The position numbers and the translations under genes are program-made. This document shows, in pieces, positions 1 through 5,548 of a DNA stretch of 8,573 nucleotides (position 1 is the stretch's first letter; every line of letters begins with the position of its first letter). The notes beneath the pieces were generated by a model, which saw only the letters and a program-made list of their open reading frames with translations, had not been told where the DNA came from and searched no databases. Source of the DNA: an uncultured Coriobacteriia bacterium (GTDB taxonomy: Bacteria > Actinomycetota > Coriobacteriia > Coriobacteriales > QAMH01); NCBI GenBank assembly GCA_902493755.1, contig CABURF010000033.1, forward strand, positions 1-8,573. The letters are read 5' to 3'.

Positions 1-20
1 GGGGGAATAGAAGGCAACTC

Positions 21-61
21 GGATGGTGGGACAAATGGACAGGTCATTTGTCCCACCATCC
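21..61. repeat. Long perfect palindrome (GGGACA family)
   Basis: Positions 21-36 and 46-61 are exact reverse complements (16 bp). Pairing continues inward through a G-C and a G.T pair (37-38 with 44-45), leaving a 5-nt loop at 39-43. The core GGGACAAAT/ATTTGTCCC recurs with one mismatch, in the opposite orientation, at 579-605. The hairpin lies downstream of the minus-strand rhodanese gene and could act in 3'-end formation, but no T-run follows it on either strand, so it is better described as an intergenic palindromic element than as a classical terminator. Confidence 0.75.
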
Positions 62-77
62 ACAGGGGCCTGTTGCT

Positions 78-110
78 AATGAGACAGTTGCTCAGAGCAA
101 TTGTCTCATT
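78..110. repeat. Palindrome over the rhodanese stop codon (GAGACA family)
   Basis: Positions 78-92 and 96-110 form a 15-bp hairpin with one G.T wobble (87 with 101) and a 3-nt loop (CAG). The outer arm TGAGACA/TGTCTCA matches the arm of the palindrome at 7029-7068. The stop codon of the minus-strand rhodanese gene (106-108) lies inside the right arm, so the last codons of the gene run straight into the hairpin. No T-tract follows. It may protect the transcript 3' end or be a mobile palindromic element. Confidence 0.7.
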
Positions 111-456
111 TCTCGATGGGACGTGAGGAATCGGAAATCCAGTCGATCCAGCTACCCTCGTAGCACTTCTGGCAGGTATTGCCGGCATTCTCGAGCAGGT
201 CGCAGGCCTCGCGAGCAAGGCCACCGTTGTAGCAGTAGACGATGAAGTCCGTGGTGGGGTCAATTCCGGCATCGAGAACCTCGCGCAGGAAGAACTCAGT
301 CGTGTCCTCCGGGGCTTCCTTGGCCTCCAGGAGCGGAGCCGAAAGCGCGCCGGGAATGCGACTTTCCAGATACATGTCCTTGGGACGCACGTCCAGGATG
401 GGCATCTTGCCAAGGTGCTCGAGCACGTAAGCGGCATCAACGATTTCGTATTTCAT
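106..456 (-). CDS. Single-domain rhodanese-like sulfurtransferase
   Basis: The product is a 116-residue protein that is one rhodanese domain with no signal peptide. Residues 22-41 carry the family signature (DVRP, then RIPGA). The active-site loop is CYNGGL with catalytic Cys75 as the persulfide carrier, and the end of the domain (YEGSW at 99-103, then PIE near the C-terminus) resembles thiosulfate sulfurtransferases. Three further Cys occur: C85, C95 and C98, the last two in a CxxC arrangement beside the active-site side of the fold. The start is fixed by a very strong AAAAGGAGG on the minus strand about 5 nt before the ATG at 454-456. The gene follows the ferredoxin gene on the same strand, but a terminator lies between them, so it is probably a separate unit. 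The sulfur donor and acceptor are unknown; supply of sulfur to the neighbouring molybdoenzyme cofactor is only a guess from position. Confidence 0.88.
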   Translation of the reverse strand: MKYEIVDAAYVLEHLGKMPILDVRPKDMYLESRIPGALSAPLLEAKEAPEDTTEFFLREVLDAGIDPTTDFIVYCYNGGLAREACDLLENAGNTCQKCYEGSWIDWISDSSRPIEK

Positions 457-526
457 GGGAACCTCCTTTTATAGTCGGTAGCGATGATTTCATTTTAGCA
501 GCAGAACGCTGACGTGGTACGACCAT

Positions 527-560
527 GACAAAACGGCCCCCAGAAATCCCCAGGGGCCGT
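527..560 (-). terminator. Intrinsic terminator of the molybdoenzyme-ferredoxin operon
   Basis: Read on the minus strand, ACGGCCCC (553-560) pairs perfectly with GGGGCCGT (533-540) across a 12-nt loop, and is followed by TTTTGTC (527-533). This is the standard GC stem plus T-tract. It lies about 50 nt after the ferredoxin stop and before the rhodanese gene, separating the two units. The region 457-526 beyond it holds the rhodanese ribosome binding site and a TGCTAAAAT (extended -10-like) on the minus strand near 493-501, with no convincing -35. Confidence 0.75.
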
Positions 561-577
561 CTCGTTGCTGGCAAAAC

Positions 578-606
578 TGGGACAAATGACCTGTCCACTT
601 GTCCCA
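578..606. repeat. Palindrome abutting the ferredoxin stop codon (GGGACA family)
   Basis: TGGGACAA at 578-585 pairs with TTGTCCCA at 599-606. The reverse complement of 579-605 matches 28-54 at all but one of 27 positions, so this is an inverted second copy of the element at the left edge of the window. It begins immediately after the minus-strand ferredoxin stop codon (607-609). A short CAGGGGCC...GTTGCT module also accompanies both copies (63-77 and 551-569), on opposite sides of the palindrome. Confidence 0.7.
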
Positions 607-1026
607 CTATTGGCGGGTGCTGGCATACTCGATGCACGAGCGCGTGGTCGCTCCGGCATCGTCGAGCTCCCAGAACCGCGCGCCGCGGGCCTCGAGCCGC
701 GCTCGGGCCTGCGAATATGCGGAGTCCGGATCGTCGATATCACCGAAGGCCAGCGCCTGCGTCGGACAATCCATCACGCAGAACTGTGGCTCTCCCTCCT
801 TCATGCGCTCGGCACAGAAGGTGCAACTTGGCAGGTAGACCGGCTGCCACCACATGTGCAGATCGGGATACACGCCCTCGGGGCGGTCGATTCCCTGCCC
901 AGAACCATGCGTCTTGACCTCGACGCGATACTCCTCGTCTTCCAGGTGATTGCCGACCTTGCAACCCATCGCGCAGGTCCAGCAACCTATGCAACGGTCA
1001 ATATCGACCAACATCTTGTGTGCCAT
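607..1026 (-). CDS. Two-cluster 4Fe-4S electron-transfer subunit (DmsB-like, short)
   Basis: The product has 139 residues and should carry electrons to or from the molybdoenzyme encoded just upstream. Two Cys sets are visible: C12-x2-C15-x2-C18-x3-C22 near the N-terminus and C68-x2-C71-x11-C83-x3-C87P after it, enough for two 4Fe-4S clusters. The second set, with the sequence after it (ALAFGDID), matches the last cluster motif of the DmsB/PhsB/NrfC family. Those proteins are usually about 200 residues with four clusters, so the central two-cluster module is absent here. There is no signal peptide or membrane segment. The minus-strand GGAGG (1035-1039) is 8 nt before the ATG and overlaps the end of the upstream gene; the intergenic gap is 3 nt, so translation is very likely coupled. 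The C-terminal 50 residues, including Cys131, have no motif I recognise. Confidence 0.9.
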   Translation of the reverse strand: MAHKMLVDIDRCIGCWTCAMGCKVGNHLEDEEYRVEVKTHGSGQGIDRPEGVYPDLHMWWQPVYLPSCTFCAERMKEGEPQFCVMDCPTQALAFGDIDDPDSAYSQARARLEARGARFWELDDAGATTRSCIEYASTRQ

Positions 1027-1029
1027 GAC

Positions 1030-3450
1030 TTAAGCCTCCTTCACGATGGATTCCTGCGGATTGGGCGTTATCTCGCCCTCGAACTTGCGGATATCGCACC
1101 ACGAATCCCAATAGCAATCGGTCGAGCCCGTGAGCGAACTCATCGCCTCGACGTAGGGGTTGGGATGATGTCCCGCAGCGAGCCAATCCGCGAACCACTT
1201 GTCCTCGAGCGGGCCCTGCGAATCCTGGCCGGCGCACTGGTGCGTGATCTCGGCGTAGGTGCCCTCCTCGAACTGACGACGACGCCAGCCAAACCACACG
1301 TGCACGGTGCCATCTGGCACGCTCTCGTCGAGCACCAGACGCGTGATGACATGCCCACGCTCGTTGAAGACCTCGACCATATCGCCTTCGGCCAGCCCCA
1401 AGCGCTGGGCCTGCACCGGATTGAGCCTCGTGGCGGGCGTCTCTCCGGAAAGCTTCACGGTGATGGGATCGTCGGTGAAGCTCGATTGCATGAAGAAGCG
1501 CTGGCGTCCAGTGAAGAGCTGGTAAGGATATTCGCTCGACTTGCCAATCTTGTTCGGCTCGAGAACCTTGGTCGTCGCCATGCCAAGATCGGCGAGCTTC
1601 TCGGAGTACATGATCTCCATGCGGCCGGTCTCGTTATCGAGTACCTCAACGGGATTGAGGTACGGCGTGTACTTGGGCTCGGGCGGAGCGGCGGCGCGAA
1701 TCATCTTCTCGGCCTTGAGGCGCTCGTAAGTAACGGGTGGCTGGATGCCGGCAATGAGCGGGTACTGCGTCTGCAGGCGGATATCGATGTATTCGGGAAT
1801 GCCCATCGTGAAGTAATCGCCCAGGCCAACGCGCTTGGCGAGCTCGCTGAACACCCATACGGGCTCATGGCCGTCGACCTGCGGCTCGATGGCCGGCTCC
1901 TGCAGAATGACATGGTTGTAGCATGCTCCCGTAATGAGGTCCTCGCGCTCGAAGGACATGAGATCGGGCAACACGTAGTCAGCAATCTCGCCGGTGTCGG
2001 TGAGCCACACGTCATAGTCGACGACAAGCTCCATGTCCTTCACGACGTCGAGCCAACGCTGGCGGTCGGGCTGTTGGTGCACGGGATTGCCGCTGCATAC
2101 GATGAGCGCCTTGTAGGGGCTGTCATCGGCCTCGGCAGCCGCGAACCACTGGGCCATGCGCACGGGCACAGACTTCACGCCGGCGACGCCGTCAGGGCAG
2201 CTGATGGGGATGTCATTGAAGACGAGTGGCCAGCTCTGGAGCTGCAGCGCCTCGAAGACGCCGCTACCTGGCTTGCCCAGACGCCCCGTCAGGGCACCGA
2301 GCAACAGGAACTGGCGATAGGTCTCGTTGGAGTTGCGGTAGCGCAGGCCATAGCCCGACAGGATAAAGGCGTTTTCTGCCTCGACCCAATCACGCGCAAG
2401 GCGCTCGGCATCCTCGGCGCTGATACCGCACTTTTCGGCGGCAAGCTCGAAGGTGTACTCCGCTGCGGCATCCTTGAGCTTCTGCAGCGCGGTGGTGTAG
2501 CCCTTGCCGTCGATCTCGTGACTTCCAAAGAGCTGGACGTCGGCTCCTTCGGGATAGTCACCGCGCTTGGGCGCAACGGGCACCGCCGCATCACTGGCAG
2601 CGTCCCAGACCAGGAAGTTGCCCTCAGTGTCACGGGCCAGCAGGCCCGTCTCGTCATCGACGAGATAGGCGGCGATGGAACGTGCAAGGAGGTACTCGCT
2701 TGCCTGCAGGTCGTTTTGCAGGATGTAGTTCACCATGGCCATGGCCAGATAACCATCGGACGCCGGCTTCATGGCAACGAACTCGTCGGCGAATCCGGCG
2801 GTGCCGTCGAAGATGAGGCCGAGGTCGACGATGCGTGCACCGGCCTCGCGGGCGCGCACGAGGTTCTGGGCGCAGCGCATCTGGTTCTCAATGGGATTGC
2901 AGCCCCAAACGTAAATGAGATCCGTGCCGACCATGATGCGCGGATCGATCACGGTGCGGGGAAACTCGCTACCCGCATTGTAGAACTCGGCGTAGAAGGG
3001 ACCATTATCCAAACCGATTGATCCGAGCGGAACGGTGACGCCAAAGGTGTTCGCGAAACGGAACGGCATCAGGTTCTCGAAGCTGTACTGAGCGGGAACG
3101 CCTGCACCGAGGTTCCAGAGAACGACCTTGTCGGGACCGTACTCATCGCGAATCTTGCAGAGCTTCTCGCCAATCTCATCGAGGGCCTGGTCCCAGCTGA
3201 TTTCCTCGAATTTCCCGCTGCCGCGCTCGCCCACACGCTTGAGTGGCTTCTTGAGACGTTTGGGATCATAGGGTTGGCGGCCCGCTAAGCAGCCCTTCTG
3301 GCAAATATGCCCATCGGGCTCTTCCGGCTGGGAGTAGACAATGCGCTCCATGCGCTCGATCTTGCCATCTTTCACGATGGTTTTGAGCGCACAGTAGTCG
3401 TGGTCACCCCAACCAGGACATGCAGTGTAGACGAACGATTCTTCCGACAT
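1030..3450 (-). CDS. Molybdopterin-dependent oxidoreductase, catalytic subunit
   Basis: An 806-residue member of the DMSO reductase (MopB) superfamily. The N-terminal domain has C11, C20 and C50 of the usual 4Fe-4S motif, with Asp16 where the second Cys is expected and an extra C54. The run PYDPKRLKKPLKRVGERG (60-77) and EISWDQALDEIG (83-94) are typical of the fold. WGCNP (182-186) marks the first cofactor-binding region. The Mo/W ligand should fall around 143-150 (GSIGLDNG); Asp148 is a candidate but the alignment is not certain. The C-terminal dinucleotide-binding domain starts near 645 (LFTGRQRFF) and includes the RLNPVQAQRLGLAEGDMVEV run. I start at the ATG at 3448-3450 because GAGGAG lies 6 nt upstream; an in-frame ATG at 3498 would add 16 residues and has no such site. 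No Tat signal is present, so a cytoplasmic enzyme is likely, as in acetylene hydratase or pyrogallol transhydroxylase. The substrate cannot be assigned. Confidence 0.92.
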   Translation of the reverse strand: MSEESFVYTACPGWGDHDYCALKTIVKDGKIERMERIVYSQPEEPDGHICQKGCLAGRQPYDPKRLKKPLKRVGERGSGKFEEISWDQALDEIGEKLCKIRDEYGPDKVVLWNLGAGVPAQYSFENLMPFRFANTFGVTVPLGSIGLDNGPFYAEFYNAGSEFPRTVIDPRIMVGTDLIYVWGCNPIENQMRCAQNLVRAREAGARIVDLGLIFDGTAGFADEFVAMKPASDGYLAMAMVNYILQNDLQASEYLLARSIAAYLVDDETGLLARDTEGNFLVWDAASDAAVPVAPKRGDYPEGADVQLFGSHEIDGKGYTTALQKLKDAAAEYTFELAAEKCGISAEDAERLARDWVEAENAFILSGYGLRYRNSNETYRQFLLLGALTGRLGKPGSGVFEALQLQSWPLVFNDIPISCPDGVAGVKSVPVRMAQWFAAAEADDSPYKALIVCSGNPVHQQPDRQRWLDVVKDMELVVDYDVWLTDTGEIADYVLPDLMSFEREDLITGACYNHVILQEPAIEPQVDGHEPVWVFSELAKRVGLGDYFTMGIPEYIDIRLQTQYPLIAGIQPPVTYERLKAEKMIRAAAPPEPKYTPYLNPVEVLDNETGRMEIMYSEKLADLGMATTKVLEPNKIGKSSEYPYQLFTGRQRFFMQSSFTDDPITVKLSGETPATRLNPVQAQRLGLAEGDMVEVFNERGHVITRLVLDESVPDGTVHVWFGWRRRQFEEGTYAEITHQCAGQDSQGPLEDKWFADWLAAGHHPNPYVEAMSSLTGSTDCYWDSWCDIRKFEGEITPNPQESIVKEA

Positions 3451-3498
3451 GCGAAACTCCTCTCGCTCTCTCTTTGCTGGCTGCGACATGCGACGCAT

Positions 3499-3626
3499 TC
3501 GCGACGACCAGTCACCAAAAGATTACGCCCATCCACCCTCATGTAAAGCATTTTTCATTAACAATATATGAATTAAATAATATTGTAATTGGATAATTTC
3601 TGCAGAGTCGCATCGATGGGGTTTTC
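3499..3626. promoter_or_regulatory. Divergent promoter/operator region, molybdoenzyme vs MarR-type regulator
   Basis: The part next to the molybdoenzyme is GC-rich leader; 3541-3600 is strikingly AT-rich. It contains the inverted repeat ACAATAT (3561-3567)-N12-ATATTGT (3580-3586). On the plus strand TAATAT (3578-3583) and GATAAT (3592-3597) are possible -10 boxes toward the regulator, but no good -35 accompanies them. On the minus strand TTACAA-like and TATATT-like hexamers occur inside the same stretch. MarR proteins bind short AT-rich palindromes in such divergent regions, so this is the best candidate operator; the exact promoters are not resolved. Confidence 0.5.
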
Positions 3627-4562
3627 ATGATTGCAATCGGACTTGATCAGGAACGTCGCAAGCTCGAGGACGTCAACCACCCGCAACACGCCGCCGCAGT
3701 CGAGGGCCTGTCGGATTACCTCACCATCATGAACCTGCTGTACAAATCCATCAGTCGCATCTTGGAAAGCGACTGTTCCCTCACGACCTTGCAATACCGC
3801 ACGCTCTTGCGCCTGCTATCGGCCCCACAGCAGACCATGCGCAGCACCGACCTGGCCACCAATCTACGTGTCGGCGTGAGCACGGTTTCGGCCGCAGTCC
3901 CCCATCTTGTGGACAACGGACTTGTCACGAGGACGGAAGATCCCGATGACATGCGCGTGGTGTCACTCGCTCTCACGCGAAAGGGCTCGTCGGCTATCGA
4001 GCGGGCGGACTATCATGTCGGGCGGTTCTTGCAGAACTACTGGAGAAACCTCACACCCGAGCAGCTCGAGGCCGCCTGGGCCAGCTCGACCAATGCGGTG
4101 ACGCTTCATGATGCGAAGCGCATCGAAAACGGCAAGTTCCGCCTGGATACGGCATTCTTCGACACCATCATGATATCGCGCACGCTCACGGCGCAACGTC
4201 TGCGTGAGCTCGGCCTCAAGACATCCGAGCTGCGCATATTGCTCGCGCTCTATCTGATCGGCCCCAACGTGACCGCATCGCGCGTCGCCGATTACCTTTT
4301 CCTGAAGAGTAGCGACATTACGGCCCCCATGAAAACCCTGGAATCCCAAGGACACATCTCCAAAGAGCGCAGCGCGGAAAACCGCCGAACCAAATTGCTG
4401 AAGCTGACGCAAAAGGGGCGTGACCGAACGGAGGAGCTACTTCTTCCCACGTATGACGCGCTTCTCGAGACATGCCACAGCGACGAAGAGGCCGTGCGCA
4501 TACACCTGAGCGCCGCGCAGGGCGTCATCACGCGCGAACGCAGCATGACGCTTTTTGGCTAG
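3627..4562 (+). CDS. Double-domain MarR-type transcription regulator
   Basis: The 311-residue product has two MarR winged-helix domains in tandem; ordinary MarR proteins have about 140-160 residues and dimerise. Domain 1: helices from about residue 30, the wHTH at 54-120 with recognition segment VSTVSAAVPHLVDNGLV and the canonical wing DPDDMRVVSLALTRKG (105-120). Domain 2: linker helix from about 171, the wHTH at 199-264 with SSDITAPMKTLESQGHI and wing ENRRTKLLKLTQKG (251-264). Both wings keep the DxR/NRR and LxLTxxG features, so both domains may bind DNA, giving a single-chain pseudo-dimer. The two halves are clearly diverged from each other. The ATG at 3627 has only a weak site (GGGG 5-6 nt upstream). 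The gene is divergent from the molybdoenzyme operon, suggesting ligand-responsive control of it; the ligand, and whether it represses or activates, are unknown. Confidence 0.9.
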   Translation: MIAIGLDQERRKLEDVNHPQHAAAVEGLSDYLTIMNLLYKSISRILESDCSLTTLQYRTLLRLLSAPQQTMRSTDLATNLRVGVSTVSAAVPHLVDNGLVTRTEDPDDMRVVSLALTRKGSSAIERADYHVGRFLQNYWRNLTPEQLEAAWASSTNAVTLHDAKRIENGKFRLDTAFFDTIMISRTLTAQRLRELGLKTSELRILLALYLIGPNVTASRVADYLFLKSSDITAPMKTLESQGHISKERSAENRRTKLLKLTQKGRDRTEELLLPTYDALLETCHSDEEAVRIHLSAAQGVITRERSMTLFG

Positions 4563-4595
4563 CGGAAAGATTTCTCCGCTACGGCGCTTCGCGCC
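4560..4595. terminator. Two small hairpins between convergent genes
   Basis: TAGCGGA (4560-4566, starting with the regulator's stop codon) pairs with TCCGCTA (4575-4581), and GGCGC (4583-4587) pairs with GCGCC (4591-4595) over a TTC loop. They fill the 34-nt gap between the plus-strand regulator and the minus-strand RyR remnant. Neither has a T-run, so a bidirectional terminator is plausible but not shown. Confidence 0.35.
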
Positions 4596-4596
4596 T

Positions 4597-5112
4597 CTAT
4601 CGCACGATCGCCAGGTTCACGCTCGCGAGCAGGGCCGGGATGCTTCGCACGGCAGAGCGATTCCACTCCTTAGCGCGGTCGGGCAGCTCTTCCCAGGGAA
4701 CCATGTAGGGGCTGCGCTTTGCCTCCACGTCCTTTATCTCTCCGTAACGCCAGCCGGCATGTTCGCGCTCCTTGAGCCAGCGCCTGTGCTCTAAGATGGC
4801 CAGACATTCGACCTCGCTTGCGGTGAACTCCCCCACGCAGCGGTCGGGATAGCAACTGCCTGCCGGCAGTACCTCGTAGCCAAGCGCTTCCAGCTTCGAG
4901 TGGATGCTGCTGATGTAGGCGATGCTGGAATTGCGCAAGTCGGCAGGTAGGGTGGCGAAGGTCGCGAACTCCTGGTCGGTCTGCGAGACGATGCGGTCGG
5001 TGGTGTAGCGCACGAATGACGTGCGGGCGAGCTCCGTGATGACATCTGTCTTGCCAGCGTACCCTTGGAGGTGAACGAATGGTTGCATGCGCTGCTGGAA
5101 GCGAATTCGCAA
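4597..5112 (-). pseudogene. RyR-domain protein, 5'-truncated remnant
   Basis: The reading frame encodes 171 residues from a TTG at 5112 or 163 from an ATG at 5088, and is closed by a stop at 5122-5124. Residues 97-168 (TTG numbering) form a bacterial RyR module: FTASEVECLA, EHRRW (108-112), GWRYG (120-124), VPWEELP (138-144), NRSAVRSIP (151-159). Residues about 30-83, with LPADLRNSS and KLEALGYEVLP, look like the end of a preceding, degenerate RyR module. Family members I know of are usually longer, with further N-terminal domains, and neither possible start here has a ribosome binding site. The frame stops at the point where the unrelated plus-strand propeller fragment begins. I infer loss of the 5' part. 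RyR modules in bacteria are thought to sense small nucleotide-like ligands in conflict systems, but this copy is probably not functional. An intact short RyR protein is the alternative. Confidence 0.6.
5079..5112. other. Head-to-head junction of two truncated genes
   Basis: The 5' ends of the minus-strand RyR frame (TTG 5112, ATG 5088) and the plus-strand propeller frame (ATG 5079) overlap here, leaving no room for promoters of either gene. Base composition shifts from GC-rich to AT-rich across the interval. A 10-bp perfect palindrome GCGAATTCGC lies at 5101-5110 and GCATGC at 5085-5090. I read this as the scar of a deletion or inversion joining the 3' parts of two genes. Confidence 0.5.
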
Positions 5113-5486
5113 TCTATTCTGTTAAAGACGGCCATGAGGTTTATAAAAGAGATTTCGGACAGAGTATTGTGAGCTTGGAGCCCGCAACCAATCTAGATGG
5201 TTCAGAGTTTTTCGCCATTGTTTTTTCCGATGGCTCTCTTGACATGCTCTCACCACTTTTACCTATACAGGCGCAAGGCACCTCGCTTAGAGCGAGCGTT
5301 CCATACCAGATAGATATGGCGAGCAGCAGCGGCCTGAAGGAGAACGGGCTTGTTGTGACATTGATGCGCCCGGCAGAACAGCACGCACGGCTCCTTTCCT
5401 ATACATTTGACGTCGTTAATGCTGATGATACGACAAGCTACACCTTAGACGAACTTCTCGACCAAGCTCATCAATTAATCGATTAG
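5079..5486 (+). pseudogene. Beta-propeller (WD40-like) C-terminal fragment
   Basis: The frame encodes 135 residues: AAGSEFAIYSVKDGHEVYKRDF (start near residue 5) followed by SIVSLEP and FFAIVFSDGSLDML. These are alternating beta-strand blades with the DG turn seen at the end of WD40 or PQQ-like propellers. The remainder ends with an acidic, helical tail (YTLDELLDQAHQLID). A propeller cannot fold from about two blades, so this is most likely the 3' end of a much larger gene. A GGAGGTGA lies 4 nt before the ATG, but it falls inside the opposite-strand RyR coding region and could be fortuitous. The segment is visibly more AT-rich than the RyR side. I cannot say what the parent protein did; large propeller-fused signalling or ATPase proteins are one option. 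Confidence 0.5.
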
Positions 5487-5508
5487 TCTTCTGTCCTGCG
5501 TTAGCAAG

Positions 5509-5536
5509 ACGAAATGGCGCCAAAGGACAAGGTGCC
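5509..5536 (-). terminator. Weak hairpin downstream of the AAA ATPase
   Basis: On the minus strand GGCACC (5531-5536) pairs with GGCGCC (5516-5521), including one G.T pair, over a 9-nt loop, followed by ATTTCGT. The T-tract is interrupted, so termination would be weak. It also lies in the 62-nt gap after the plus-strand propeller remnant, which has no better terminator. Confidence 0.3.
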
Positions 5537-5548
5537 AAGGAAGGTTTC

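Noticed and set aside
565..3021. A plus-strand open frame of 818 codons antisense to the molybdoenzyme and ferredoxin genes
   Set aside because: It is a shadow of GC-rich codon use on the minus strand: it has no recognisable domain, its composition is dominated by Leu, His, Arg and Gly as expected from reversed codons, and it crosses two well-supported genes and their junction.
3451..3498. A 16-residue N-terminal extension of the molybdoenzyme with basic residues, considered as a Tat or other signal
   Set aside because: It has no twin-arginine motif or hydrophobic stretch, and the internal ATG at 3450 has a good GAGGAG site 6 nt upstream.
5067..5486. The plus-strand propeller frame considered as a complete small gene with its own GGAGGTGA site
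   Set aside because: The encoded sequence starts in mid-blade and has too few blades to fold, and the site lies within the RyR coding sequence; it is listed as a remnant, though a short expressed peptide cannot be excluded.
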